This document shows positions 31,924-44,059 of a DNA stretch of 64,000 nucleotides, piece after piece. The stretch comes from Siphonodentalium dalli (lineage: Eukaryota > Mollusca > Scaphopoda > Gadilida > Siphonodentaliidae). The stretch lies in the NCBI GenBank assembly GCA_032622095.1, contig CP136069.1, positions 103,448,278-103,512,277 of the forward strand. Direction: 5' to 3'. Both the position numbers and the translations under genes were made by a program. The notes beneath the pieces were generated by a model. It searched no databases. It was given only the letters and a program-made list of their open reading frames with translations, and was not told where the DNA came from. Numbering within the stretch: position 1 is the stretch's first letter; each line of letters starts with the position of its first letter.

Positions 31924-32970
31924 AAGTACACGACCCCCCTATTTTCTTTGATATTACATGTATAGGCGATACGCAATAGGGTTAACGCGATCGTTTATCA
32001 CCCCGATATCCTATTCCATTAGTGACAATACACCGTGACGTGACCTCTCACCCCTGATGGCTGAGGTTGAGGAGCTTAGGGCTTAGGCAGTCAAACCATC
32101 TACCCGAATATACGTAACCTATACTATATAATATTTATACCCATTTTCGATCATATACGGTCACCTCCTGCTACATGGATAAACTCTACCTTGGTGGCGG
32201 AAACCACGTGATATATGTAAACCAACGGCGCACAGAGGTTATGTTCAAACTTGTCGACTACTATCACTCTGTTTGAACCCACGACTTGCTCGATCTGGGA
32301 CGAAATATCTGCTTGGAGTCCTAACCAATTGAATCAACCGAGGGATTATGGAATATAACTAATATTTATTGATATTTGGGGGTTCAAAAGAATCCCGAGA
32401 TTTTCTTTTTCGCTGTATTCATTCGTCATCGTCCGCTTCGTACCCACTGTCATCTGATGAAGACTGATCTTGCCAAATAGTAACATATATAAAACTCGTT
32501 CATTTGACTAATACTTACTGATCGGTTGCTTCCGCATATCATTCCAATTATGCCTGTATTGTATACTCTATCAATTACATCCATTTGTTATCCCATGCAA
32601 GATCCTATCTAATTCAGCTATGCTTTTGCACAAAACAAATTCTTATATATCTGTCATTCAATTATAGATAAACCACTGACCCGATCTCATTCGAAACAGT
32701 TTCAATGACCCGATTCATTCTTGTATACTCTATCAATTACAACCCATTCAACACACTCATTAAATTCAATGACCCGATTCATTCTTCTATCTTTCCCTTT
32801 AAATCCATTTCAATAACAGGCATTTAAATTCAATTGTTGTCCCTTTAAACCCATTATCTACCTTTAATTTTAAATACCCCCTTAACAACACAACATAGCA
32901 ACGTGTGATGTAAACATTGGTTGCGCTGTTGCTACTCGAATGGGGGCGAGACAGCTCGTTATATACTACT
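31924..32970 (-). repeat. Mini-Polinton right TIR
   Basis: Inverted copy of 30028-31074. It is followed directly by the second CATAGA at 32971-32976 and by the rest of the LINE-B 3' UTR. Confidence 0.9.
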
Positions 32971-32976
32971 CATAGA

Positions 32977-34090
32977 GTCAAAGGCGCCCTCTCGTTATTG
33001 CATCTAAAATGATAATTTTGCAGCAACGTGTTCAGGCACTTTTGGTTTTCCCATGGTCGTCGATTTTTCAATATTCGGCCTCAACCTGATTCCGGCTTTC
33101 GATGTTTCCGTATATAACACTCGGTAATTACCGCCTTTGGACTCCGTGAGCAAAAAAATTTCACATTTACTCAATTTGTTGTCCAATAAACGCTACTGTC
33201 CAGTTTCTTATCCAATTGACACTTTTGTTCCTGTGACGGTATCTACGGTCCGATTTGAAACTCTTAGTCATTGAGTTACAGATGGAAAACTAGCCCTAAT
33301 AATCCGGATTTTTGGCTACTACATATTATAATTGAAGGAAACATTATTCGTGAAAGACAGTGGGGTTGATGTCTATAATGGTGGCTCAATGTCTAACGGT
33401 TTCCATGTGAGTTGATCGGATTTGTGTTTGATGTCACCTTGATGAGTTCATTTGACATAATGTTGCATATATATACACTGATGTCTATTTTGTGTGTGAT
33501 GCTGTGTGAGGTCGTGTGCATGTGTGTGGGTCTTTAAATGAGGGTGCGTGTGCATTTGGTTGTGTGAGGGTGCGTGTGAGGGTAGGTGAGTTCGTGTGCG
33601 ACTGAATGCTAGGTGATGGAGTGCGCGTGTGTCTGACTCTATTGTCAAATCTTAGATTCCCATATCTTTGATGAAACTTACGTGCATGTGTAGAACGTGT
33701 CGGTCAGCTTGCATCTGCATGCCTGTCAATCGTGTTTCTTCCTGTCTGCACGTTTATCTGTCAGCATGCATGTCTGTCTAGATACTTATGTGACTGTCTG
33801 CCTGTCTGTCTGTATGTCTCTTTCGCGTGTATGTTTGTCTGTAAAATCGTCTAAGCCTAGGCGCGTCTGGACGTGTTTATGTGTACGCCTGTGCGCGGCT
33901 GGATGGTTGCATGTGCCTGAGACTCAGTGTGTGTGCGTGTAACTGTGTGCGTAATCTCGCTTTATTTTGTGTTGTCATATTCCTTAAATGTGCATATATT
34001 CCACTGTCATTTTTGTATTAGAATTGTTTGTAACTATGTTATTTAAATTTAACTCTCCGATAGTGGGGGCAATAAAAGGATATATATATA
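32977..34090 (+). other. LINE-B 3' UTR, second part
   Basis: No coding content. The segment ends CAATAAAAGGA followed by a TA-dinucleotide tail (34082-34090), which is the LINE-B 3' terminus just before the right copy of the 163-bp duplication. Confidence 0.6.
33480..33950 (+). repeat. GT-rich low-complexity stretch
   Basis: Irregular TGTGTG, GTGTGCGTG and TGTCTG words dominate both halves. They create spurious cysteine/valine-rich frames at 33448-33942. Confidence 0.7.
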
Positions 34091-34101
34091 GATAAACTAG
34101 G

Positions 34102-34610
34102 ACTATCATATAATTGGCTCGACCAGAAGGTCCATAACCGAGATATTTTTTAACTCGGCAATAAAAAATCACAGATAGCTATATACAAGAATGGAGAGGC
34201 AGCATATCAAACTCGAACAAAAGCATATTATATCGCATCATCAAACATGACTATGGCATAGAGTACTACCTATCCCTTGCCAATCAAAATGTACTTTCGT
34301 GCCACCTGAAATTCCGCACACACAACCACATATTGCCCGTAGAGACAGGCTCATGGACAGGAGAAGAATACGAAAATAGAATATGCAAACTGTGCGAAAA
34401 TGATTTGGGCGATGAATACCACATTGTTCTGAAATGTGGCAAACTAGAAGATCTTAGACACAAATATATAAAACCGTATTTTATATCCGACAAAATATTA
34501 TGAAACTAAATAGTCTCTTCACTTCTACAAACAGGAAAACCCTAACAAATCTATCAATATTCATAAAAGAAGCCCTAAATGTCACGAGAGCACCCTAAGG
34601 CAGAAACAAA
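34102..34610 (+). pseudogene. LINE-A C-terminal segment
   Basis: After the duplicated region the frame reads SYIQEWRGSISNSNKSILYR, IIKHDYGIEYYLSLANQN, FRTHNHILPVETGSWTGEEY and CKLCENDLGDEYHIVLKC. The last is the C-x2-C ... H-x4-C knuckle. It belongs to the LINE-A copy cut at 19251/24120. The 3' UTR runs to about 35050. Confidence 0.75.
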
Positions 34611-35098
34611 TCAAATAACCCAACCATGAACTCACCCCATCCTAACATAAATGTGAAACCAAGTAACAACCACCATGCTAGATATCTATTATGCACATAA
34701 TTAAGGGAACCTAAATCCGTATCCCCACCGTAGCCCTATACCACCCACCCACCATGCCCATTATATATTTGTATTGGGCCCCTTGTCACATAGATATTAC
34801 ACACCGAACCTGTGTGCCCATCGTGACCACCACTCCACACCCAGCCACTAACCCCATATAAGTTAACCCCTACTTTGACAAAATGAAATGCCCAAACAAA
34901 ATAGATATTATGCACAAAACAAAGAACCATGAGTTTGTAATTTCAAAATGTAATGCACACCATAATCTAATTGTATATACATATGAACGAGTGTTGTACG
35001 CGCTCACACGTCAACCATGATTTCGATGAGCAATAAACTATCTGTATCTGTCGAAAGGGATCTTGATTGGAAATAAACAATATCAAATAGAATCATAC

Positions 35099-35204
35099 CT
35101 GTACAATCGTATCCACTTTCCGGTAAATTTCATCTCCCGAAATGTTGTCGAGGTCGTCATCAGCCATGACAACAATCCAATTCTTGGCATCATTGTAGAT
35201 ATCG
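35099..35204 (-). CDS. Candidate host exon of unknown protein
   Basis: On the minus strand a polypyrimidine tract plus GCCAG (35205-35220) precedes a 106-bp open segment. It ends in ACAG followed by GTATGATT (35098-35091), a good donor. The frame codes for DIYNDAKNWIVVMADDDLDN followed by ISGDEIYRKVDTIVQ. The WIVVMADDD stretch is vaguely like a beta-strand and metal site of a VWA-type domain, but this is not established. It could belong to a host gene that the LINE stack interrupts on the other strand. Confidence 0.45.
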
Positions 35205-35829
35205 CTGGCAAAAAAAAAGAGCACATAAATAAGGGCGGTTGTTGGAAGCATCAACGCATCATCAGCAGTGTCACTTATTTTGTAAAAAGCTGACCGTGAA
35301 GTAACATGTGAATGATGTGGGCGTACTGTAAACTTACATTTATTCGTGCTGTTCCAATTGTCGTGGTTTTCGTAGTTATCAACGACCACGATATTAAAAC
35401 CCCCCACGAAAAAATAGTATCTTCGAAACTATCGCGGTCGCCATTTTGAGAATGTCATGTGGGAGGAACATGTAACTCTATTGACCCAATGTACATTCAA
35501 AGCTTAGGGAGTTATGTTATGAGAAGAGGGTGACTTTCACCTAGGTTGTGAAATACAACACCGTTGTTGACATTCTCAATAGTCGTCAACAAAGGCTTGG
35601 ACATGCGATATGATAATTAGTTATACGCCTACAGTAATCTATCTACCGTTCATATCAACTTCGTAACAAAATTACCAACTTAAGACCCCAGAAATTTGAA
35701 AAAGAACAAATATTATGATATGTGTTTTCACATCATTGCATTAATACTTTATAAATCATTACAATTTTCAGTTTAAATGTAATAATAGCGAGTTTGCGAT
35801 ACCCGTCCGACGGGAACGGGTACGGATAC

Positions 35830-38800
35830 ATCGGTAAACTTCGTCACGGTTACTTGCGTACTTTCATTGCAGCACATACAGTGATAGTGATTTGGAACGG
35901 GTAGATGTGTCCCGTTGACCGGTAATATTTCACTAAAGTTTTTAAAGTTTGATACACAATGTCAACATGAATTTTAGTCATTTACATTGATCCTTGGAAC
36001 ATATTGATTTTTCTCAAATATACTCTAATCGCAAATTTGTAGGCAATAATTTTCAGTTGAGTGTGTCGATGAACTGCAGTTAGTTAAATTCCGCAGTTCT
36101 TTTTAAAGGTACTCAATCCGATCAGACGGTCCCCATACCATCAAGATACAACAGCAACAACATTTCTTCAAAATACGCTTTAGTTATCAGAATTGATGTA
36201 TTGCAACAACATAATGCTAATCACTGTCAACTATAGTATCAAATTTCCCAAAACTTGTTGTTTATCAACATTTTGTTCAACAAAATATGTTCGTATAATC
36301 AAACAAATTTACCGTATTACCACTTGACTTTAGAGTTATCCATCTTCATCCGCAATTTTGTCCGAGACCCTCCGTTTGATGACGTGTTTCTGGGCCACAT
36401 ATTATTACACATCTCGAGAATGAACAAACTTCAGCAATCGATATATGTTCACGCTGAGCTTTGGTGGTGGGGTCCTCGACTCAAGTCTAATATTTTGTTA
36501 ATCCCCGAAGCCAGAGAAACACTAATTTAGGACCGATATGAAAATTGGGAAAATATGTTTCTACCTCTAATAAAAAGGAACGATATTGAAATAAAACCAC
36601 CTGCCTCTGAGTCACAAGACGAAATGTGGGAAAAGGGCAAACATGTAAGACCTCCAGGTCAGGGGTAAATGCTGAAAAGACAAAATATAGTCTCGTCGAT
36701 AAAAGTTTTGACCTAGCAAATATTTGGACTAAGTTGGTTTTTATTCCATTTTGAAGAGGAATAATAATCATATCCTCTATAACATATCCAAAATCCGATA
36801 TATCCGCTTAGTCTTAGAGCAAAATGTTCTATTCAAAATGGGATCCATGATGACAATAATTGGTATTGAAAAAATGCTGATTTTCTGTGATAGGTGGCTT
36901 TAGGTGCACCAACTATCGCCAACTTAGTAATAAAATGAAATATACACAAACAATGCTTAGTCGTAAACCATATCATTATGTAGAATGTCTGTACCAACTT
37001 GGTCATATCACACATGTTACCCCATTTAATATTGGAATAGTTAGAAAATAGACATGAAAAATAACACAAAAAACAGCGTATTCGCCATCGGTTTCAGTAG
37101 TAGAATAGGATTAAATTTGTTTTAAATTATTTTTCCTCAAAATGTGTCTACATTGTTCACACGCCGTTCCCACGCACAACTTTCAAATTATACAGCAGTG
37201 CGGAACACAAAGCTCACATCTTCTACTTTCATATGATATCTAATTTTTCCGTGTGTTAAAAAAATATATTCAAAACAGTTAATCCATGTAGATAATTAAC
37301 ACAGTTCCAATGCTACGTGCGTGTGTACACACTCCCCCGCCTGTCTATCTTATCTACAGTTGATTTCAACATATAAACATGCAATGGACGGATCTGCGTA
37401 AATTGTGAAAAACTATATGCATATATATATACTTAGCTAAATCATATCATGAATCGCTACCCTGGCTACGCCCGTAGAGATAATTCTACACCAGTTCAAG
37501 TAATGTGAAATTTTTCATGTTCAGATAGGGAAGTTTATAAACATTTTTAAAAAACCAGTGCAACTTATAATATATTCTTAGTTAATATCGTTCCTCAGTA
37601 AATAGTGTATTCCACTGTGTACATGTACGTAGTTCACGAAGATCCCAACTCGATGTTGCATTAAATATGGAGTATAACACCCCCTATTGTGAAATATATT
37701 ATGAAGGAACAAGTAATAAATAAATATATATAGTCACTGAGTTGTTTTTTCTTCAATGCTATAAAGTTCTCCATCAGGTCATTAAAACGTTCACATATTT
37801 TTAACTGGTTGAATATGATCTCTACCGTAGCCAAAGTATAAATTCATGACATGATCTAATACTTGGCGACCCATTCCTATATTTTATAAGAAATATATTC
37901 AACATATAATGCAAATCATGCAATTTACTACGATAATGATGTTGGATTGAAATTTAAATACAAATGCATCTCAACATAATTACTTATTATACATGCAATT
38001 TACTACGATAATGATGTTGGATTGAAATTTAAATGCAAATGCATCTGAACATAATTACTTATTATACATGTATAAGTAATATTATGTTCCTTTCTGAACC
38101 CCCTCCCCCAATCGTACCATCGTCACGTCTCGGATAAATTCAGGATGACCGTCATATCATTAAATTCTTGCCAACAGAGACCATTTTCATATACGATCAA
38201 ATTGAAACACCTTTATCGCGTACCGGAAATTATAAGACGCCGGGGAAGCTTATTTACGAATATACCCGGAAATCCTCGGCTGTTGTCGGTGGTTATTGCA
38301 TCATCCAAAATGGCAGGTTGGAAAAAAATGTTCGGGACCCGAACATTTCTATTTTGTTGTAATTTTCATGACTTGAATGCGTCTTTATGGGACATATATT
38401 GGTCGTAGAAAGGTAGTTTGGGTATTTATCTACCTATTTTGATACCGGGAAAATTTCAAAAGCGAATATTATTTTGTGTATTTTGGAGCGCAAACCGCCA
38501 TGTGGCTTTAACTGACAGTTATTTCAATGTGAACTCTTTATTTTATATGACTTGCATGTACATGCGTGATAACAAAATATATGCATTTAGCGAGGTTGGC
38601 ACAGGTGCTATAACCCCGACATGGGCGAAAACCGGAATGCTGTTCTAGCTTGATCTGAGTTGAACATTTCAGTGTGCCATTCCGATCGATATAGACATGA
38701 CCATTTCGATACTAACTGGGAATTTGTTAACTGAAGCAAGCACATTTGAAAAAATGAACCATCGTACTGAGTCCATACCTACACAAAACTCATATACAAC

Positions 38801-39730
38801 GATTTTGAAGTATAATGACGCTCTGACTGACAACTGGAAGTATACATGTATAGCATAAGGAATATACATATAGAGCCTCTTCACTCTCGGTGGGGGTGTC
38901 TAATTTCGAGTTCCAGGCATTAAATTTTCACACTGCTAAAATTTCTCGAATCTAAGAATACCAAGTGCATCAATCAATCATTCAATTTATAATTATAACC
39001 GATATATAGAACTTATAATATGTGCAACATCTTATCATGGCATAGTCTGAGCGAGTTTCATTTGTTTCGTGAGTTTCTCACACATAAGTGAAGAAAACGC
39101 TCTTCATTCAGACCACACGATGAATACAATATCATTGAATGTTCTTTGTCGTTTCCAAGTTGAATTTGTCAACCTACCTCCGGATTTAGATCCAGACCAA
39201 TATCCCAATTCTTGGAATAAACGTTCACACTTTGTGTCCCGACCATTCGATATGTTGTAAAAGTCCAACCCAAAAGTTAATATGACTAAATATTCTTCGA
39301 CTAATATAAGGGGGCAATTCTGTCTTACATTTGACTAAAACTACATGTAGGCGTAGACCTTTAATGGACCCTGGGTATAAAAACAATACACTTTACACCG
39401 AATATTGGTTGGAAAATTTAATTGTATATTAGATCTATCATAACCTAATATTCTCAGTCTGAAAATTCCAATTATTTCAGTCACCAATCGATCTGTCATT
39501 AGTCAAACAAATTGAAAATGTTACTGCGATGATTGAAAGAAACACCCTAACCCCCTCCTATGCACTGCCTGATGAATGTACCCGATTTTCCAGAGGCCAA
39601 TTGTTTCCATAACGTAATATCGATAAAACGAACGAATGCGAATATCACTTTCTCTATATATAACATACATGAATTTGTTTGCAGTTGGCTCACCATACAT
39701 TACCAGTCGAGATGCTGAATTTTACCAGTG
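35830..39730. other. Long stretch without recognised genes
   Basis: Only short unassigned frames are present (for example 36255-36530, 39069-39260). A 75-bp tandem duplication lies at 37917-38066. Confidence 0.4.
37917..38066 (+). repeat. 75-bp tandem duplication
   Basis: The CATGCAATTTACTACG-initiated unit at 37917-37991 is repeated at 37992-38066, with only two or so differences (for example AAATAC/AAATGC and CTCAAC/CTGAAC). Recent, local duplication. Confidence 0.9.
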
Positions 39731-39735
39731 AAACA

Positions 39736-39823
39736 GTTTGCGATTGCAAAAACGTGTACCGGTACGGGTAGGTACCCTTATACGTACCCGTATACGTACC
39801 GGTTTGAAATCGCAAACTCGCTA
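39736..39823. repeat. 88-bp hairpin of GTACGGGTACG-type arms
   Basis: GTTTGCGATTGCAAAAACG at the left pairs imperfectly with GGTTTGAAATCGCAAACTC at the right. Palindromic GTACCGGTAC and GGTACC words lie between. Confidence 0.75.
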
Positions 39824-40605
39824 ATAAAAACACCTGTCCAACATTATATGCCCCTGATTTTAGCCGAGCTAAGCTTTCCACAAAGAAAAAGAAAAAACAA
39901 AGAAACGCTCTTTTTTCTACAATTTAAAGGATAATTACCACGAACGCTCGGTAGTAATTAGTGCCAAAGAAATACCGGATCTAAATATGTCTACATTCCA
40001 CGAATTAGATGTATCTATATAAAGTGATAATAGGATGACGAATAAAGGTACCTCGCATGTTTGGCGTCCTATTTTTGTCCCTTGGAACCATACCTTAATT
40101 TGACAGAGATTAGTACAATCTAAGATAAGTGTATTTAAAGGTGAATTGTCTTAATATGCCGGTAACATTTCCAACAGAAACAACAATAAAATTGTTCAAA
40201 GCTCCAAAATAGTAACAGGTTATGGCCCAGTTTTGAACCTCAGCGTTATGCAACAGCTCATATATATTACGGAAGGGCAGGCAGTGTGACCCACAGGACA
40301 GCGTTAAAAGTATTAAAACCGGAAAGCCTTTTAAAATTTCAGAAAAAAATCGTAGCGATGAAAACAAATATATTTTGAATGATGCGTAAGTATAAATCGT
40401 TGCTTAAGAAAAGTAAATTGCAATTCAATAACGATCTGCGCGATAAACTATCGAAGATGAGATCAACAAATATCAGAGAATATTGAAGACTACTAGGGAA
40501 CAGGGGAATAAGCAAAATTATACAAATATTGTCAAATAAGCTAACTTTATCGAATTCCATCAGCGCTATGACACTTTAAACTATAATAGTAACCATGATC
40601 ATGAC

Positions 40606-41760
40606 TTGCTACTTCAAAATTTGGATACATGCGCTCTCGATATTGATATATCAGTTGAGGAGTTAGATAATGCAATATCAAATATAAGTGTCGGTAAAGC
40701 TTCTGGTATTGACAGTATCAAACCGGAATATATCAAATCTGCATCTGGTGTTTTGAGGTATCCTCTTCTAAATTTCTTCAATCTTATATTAAAAAGTGGG
40801 ACTGTTCCAAATGAATGGGATATCGGAATTATACATCCCATATTTAAATAAAAAAATCTACGGGATCCGGATAATTATAGACCAATTACCCTTGTAAGTT
40901 GTGTGTCAAAGTTATTCACATCAATTTTGAGTAATCGTATACAGAATTTCCTGGAAGATAACCACCTATTTTCCGAAAACCAAGCTGCATTTAGACGAGA
41001 GTACTCTACTATTGATCAGCTTTTTTCCTTAAATAGTATTATTGAGTTGGCTAAAAAATACAACACAAAACTGTTCTGTGCGTTTGTTGATCTGTCGAAA
41101 GCGTTTGATAGTGTTTGGCGAAATGGACTTTGGATGAAACTATTTAACATAGGAATTAAGGGTCGAATTTTGAATGTTATAATCAACATGTACAGTGAAA
41201 TTCCTTGCGAAACAGGTATATGACAGGGAGGTCTATCTCCTGTTCTCTTCTTGTTGTATACCAATGACCTCGAAGCATACTTGCAAACAAGTACTGAAAT
41301 GGATTAGATATATCAGACTTAAACATAAATCTTAGTTATGGATTTATCAGGCTATTTTGTCTCTTGTGCGCAGATGATACGGTCCTCCTATATCTGAGTG
41401 CATCCAATTTACAACATATGCTTAACTACTATTCATCTTATTGTAATTGTTGGAAACTTTCTATTAATAATAGTAAAAGTAATGTGGTAATATTTGGCGA
41501 CGATAAAGACGCAGACCCACAGTTATATGACTTTATTCTTAACAATAGACCAATTGCAGTAGCCGATGAATATAAATATCTCGGAATTGTATTCTCTCGC
41601 GATGGTTCATTCACCACCGAGAAAAAAATATGCTGTGACCAAGCAAAACGTTCAATGTTCGGAATAATTTGTAAAATGCGGAGATTGAACCTTTCAATTT
41701 CATGTGTCTTGGGCCTTTACGAGAAAACAGTTGTTCCTATTTTGTTATAAGGTTCTGAAG
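40606..41760 (+). pseudogene. LINE-C reverse transcriptase
   Basis: VEELDNAISNISVGKASGID and SGTVPNEWDIGIIHPIFK (stop at 40849) are RT blocks 0-1. NYRPITLVSCVSKLFTSILS, FVDLSKAFDSVWRNGLWMKL (first catalytic Asp at about 41088) and ETGI-stop-QGGLSPVLFLLYTNDLE follow; the stop replaces a residue of the QGGxLSP block at 41221. CADDTVLLYLS at 41364 keeps the YADD-like catalytic pair (A-D-D). YKYLGIVFSRDGSFTTEKK and VVPIL precede a TAA at 41748. Three nonsense changes and one frameshift disable it. Confidence 0.85.
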
Positions 41761-41996
41761 TATGGGGTGTGGGAAATATTGCTATTATAAATACTTCTGA
41801 ATTATGGTTTCTGAAGTTTATACTCAATTTGTAGACCACAACACCATCAGTAATGGTCTACGGTGAAACTGGATTATTCCACACAGAGACACGAATTAAG
41901 CAAAGAATTATAAATTTTTGGTCCAAACTGATGATGGGTTAACAAACAAAGATAAGTTTTATGCTTTATTGTAGCCTATATAAGTAGTACATGTAA

Positions 41997-42398
41997 ATGC
42001 CATACAACAAATCGAAGGCTGGCCGCATGGACTGGATAACCAGGGTGAAAAATATTCTTAATGATTTAGGAATGGGATCAATTTTCTTCTCACAATATGT
42101 CAACCTGAACTTGTTAAGCATCACAGTAAAACAGAGAACGCTAGATATTTATCGTCAGGAATGGTATGGCGTATTCAGTTCTTCTAAGTTTCGTTTTTAT
42201 CGATTAATTAAAGAGCATCACGTACAAGAACACTATATTTTATACCTGAAAAAGCGAGAAGTCGTAGCTTTAACACGTTTCAGAACACCGGTGGAAGTCG
42301 GAGATTGGACGGGAATAGATCTAGACAAAAGACAATGTAATTTATGTAACAGCTCTGTTGGAGATGAATTTCATTTGTTATTGACTTGCCAAAAATGA
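41997..42398 (+). pseudogene. LINE-C C-terminal domain with zinc knuckle
   Basis: One open frame of 133 codons: MDWITRVKNILNDLGMGSIF, TLDIYRQEWYGVFSSSKFRF, ALTRFRTPVEVGDWTG and CNLCNSSVGDEFHLLLTC. The C-x2-C-x8-H-x4-C knuckle is the LINE C-terminal signature. Homologous to LINE-A at 34102-34450. Confidence 0.8.
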
Positions 42399-42599
42399 TC
42401 CCACATACGACAAAAGATATTACTACACAAACCCGACAACTTATGTTCAACCAGAACAAGTCAGTAGTGCGAAATATCTGTAGATTTTTGATAGAGGCGA
42501 AAGATTTCTTATATATATAGAACTGATAGGATTACTTTATACGTGCAGATACATACCCATTAATGTCATTTATACGTATATTTACACATATATGCCCCT

Positions 42600-44040
42600 T
42601 TCACCCCCCCCCCAAATTAATAGAGCAGCAAGGCTAGTGGGTCACTGAGTCATGTTGACCCACTGGCGGCGAACCCACCATGCACTTCCATATGGTTGGT
42701 TCGCAATATCTCCTCCTGCACCCCCTTTAATCTGGAATAGTAGGTATATACGGCGCGCGCAATCACACTGACCTGGGTGTAACCCAGAATACCCGACAAT
42801 CCTGGTCCGAAAGTATCGACATGCATGTTAACTATATAATATATAGGCTATTTAACTCGAATATCTACATTCCTTTCATGGATATGTGGACCGGTCGTCG
42901 GCGGCGGATATGTTCCGGGCCTCCGCATGTATGGACATTTGTCCATGCATGGGGAAGTCCGGGATATCGGCCGACGTCATGTTTCACACATCTATGGGGA
43001 ATGCTAATAATCAGCGCTATATACATAAATTATATATATTAATCCACATTATTTAATATAGGCTATTTATATATAGCTATTATACCGTTTATACGTTTAT
43101 AAGTCGATATATATTTTGTCCACAAGGACAGACGCATGCAATTGTTTATTTTTGGACCGACCCCTCACCTTTATTATGTTGTTCTAGAAGTCCATATACA
43201 TGTCATAATTATCTTTCAAAGTTCGATGTAAGGATTGTAATGATTCAATGATTGTTTAGTTAAATGTGAACCAGGGGTCGGTCTGTCTATATATGTACTT
43301 TCTTTATGTCATACGATGTATGTTTTATAAGAAATAAGCTATTGAATTGAAATAGTATTAAAACCGCTGTTGGGTGGCTGATGCTGTCTTATGACACAAT
43401 CGTCAACTGGAATGAATGTATTATGTCGCCCAAAGGGAGACTATAACTTGGGGAATGTTGAATTTCACTGTGTCAACAGATTTTACATGTGTCTCTTGGT
43501 TTTCCAATATGAGTAAATGTTAGCCCGAAATTACCATTGCTTTTCTTTGTTATCATATGGAATCGTTTTAAACCAGCTCCGAATCGGATCGAACCAGCCC
43601 AATATATATCGGCATGTGTCAATGGTACAACTGTATACCGAGAACTATCCGCAACAAGAAATAAAGATGCATGCATCAGATCGCCTATGAATTATTTTAC
43701 AAAGAATTACTTGTAATATCTGATACAATGTATGATGTATTAAATAACGTGTTCTACTAAAGTACACGGTATATACTATACATGTTAACTATATATATCT
43801 CTTTTAAAAGGGGTAATGTGCAATTATTAATTTTATGCTTGTTCTTGGTAACCACTTAATGACTATTTTAAATGAAGTTTGTGACATGAAATGAAGTAAA
43901 AATTACGGTATTTAATACATGGACGGAAACTTTGTAGTGGCGTATTTACGATGAGAAGAAGCAGATAGTTAATTAAAAGTAGAATAGTTAATATTAGTAC
44001 TGACATTTAGTAAAGTAAACAGGTTTATAACATGTGAATT
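42600..44040. other. LINE-C 3' UTR and unassigned DNA
   Basis: Up to about 43355 this is 3' UTR. From there to 44040 it is AT-rich with no recognised gene. A short palindromic GC-rich patch lies at 42890-42980. Confidence 0.4.
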
Positions 44041-44059
44041 AAAACATTAAACTCAATAA

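Larger units (their letters stand above)
30028..32970. mobile_element. 2.9-kb mini-Polinton (Maverick) with 1,047-bp TIRs
   Basis: The element starts AGTAGTATATAACGAGCTG and ends with the reverse complement. Its TIRs (30028-31074 and 31924-32970) are equal in length, 1,047 bp each, and nearly identical. CATAGA flanks both ends (30022-30027, 32971-32976): a 6-bp target duplication, AG start and very long TIRs are Polinton hallmarks. Between the TIRs only 849 bp remain, coding for a packaging-type ATPase and the head of a zinc-finger protein. Polintons normally span 15-20 kb with polymerase B, integrase, protease and capsid genes, all absent here, so this is a deletion derivative needing helper functions. 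Confidence 0.9.
24121..34090 (+). mobile_element. LINE-B (CR1-like), near full length with Polinton inside
   Basis: LINE-B runs from the 5' UTR at 24121 to the tail CAATAAAAGGATATATATATA at 34071-34090. It is about 7.0 kb without the 2.9-kb Polinton. It encodes ORF1, APE endonuclease and RT in order. It is bounded by a 163-bp direct repeat of LINE-A (19241-19251 plus 23969-24120; and 34091-34253) differing at only about three positions, so insertion is comparatively recent. Several single-base frameshifts and stops interrupt the ORFs. Confidence 0.85.
15651..35050 (+). mobile_element. LINE-A (CR1/Jockey-like), host of the nested insertions
   Basis: The segments 15651-18237, 18794-19251 and 34091-35050 form one LINE: ORF1, APE endonuclease, RT remnant, C-terminal knuckle and 3' UTR ending GCAATAAACTATCTGTATCTG near 35030-35050. 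Everything between is later insertion: MITE 18246-18793, satellite element 19252-23960, and LINE-B 24121-34090 with its Polinton. The bases at 19241-19251 plus 23969-24120 match 34091-34253, a 163-bp direct repeat, so LINE-B entered LINE-A with a long target duplication. Confidence 0.8.
35786..39823. mobile_element. Possible ~4-kb TIR element
   Basis: TAGCGAGTTTGCGAT at 35786 and ATCGCAAACTCGCTA ending at 39823 are inverted, both followed inwards by GGGTACG-rich sequence. The same end occurs alone at 13078. No transposase was recognised. The 3' end at 39736-39823 is itself an inverted repeat, so the two ends could instead be independent small elements. Confidence 0.4.
40300..43355 (+). mobile_element. 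CR1/Jockey-like LINE (LINE-C), 5' truncated
   Basis: It retains linker, RT, knuckle and 3' UTR, and is close in sequence to LINE-A. The linker KYKSLLKKSKLQFNNDLRDK at about 40390 precedes RT. The 3' UTR ends with AAGAAATAAGCTATTGAATTG at about 43325-43345. Stops at several points make it inactive, but the catalytic motifs remain. Confidence 0.8.

Noticed and set aside
33448-33942. Cysteine/valine- or histidine-rich frames
   Set aside because: Produced by GT/TGTCTG low-complexity DNA on both strands.
35099-35204. Firm assignment of this exon to a VWA-domain gene
   Set aside because: Only one beta-strand-like stretch resembles it and MIDAS residues are not visible.
39069-39260. Possible exon ending DPDQYPNSWNKRSHFVSRPF
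   Set aside because: An upstream TTTCCAAG could be an acceptor, but there is no donor, no recognised family and it ends in a stop; not enough support.
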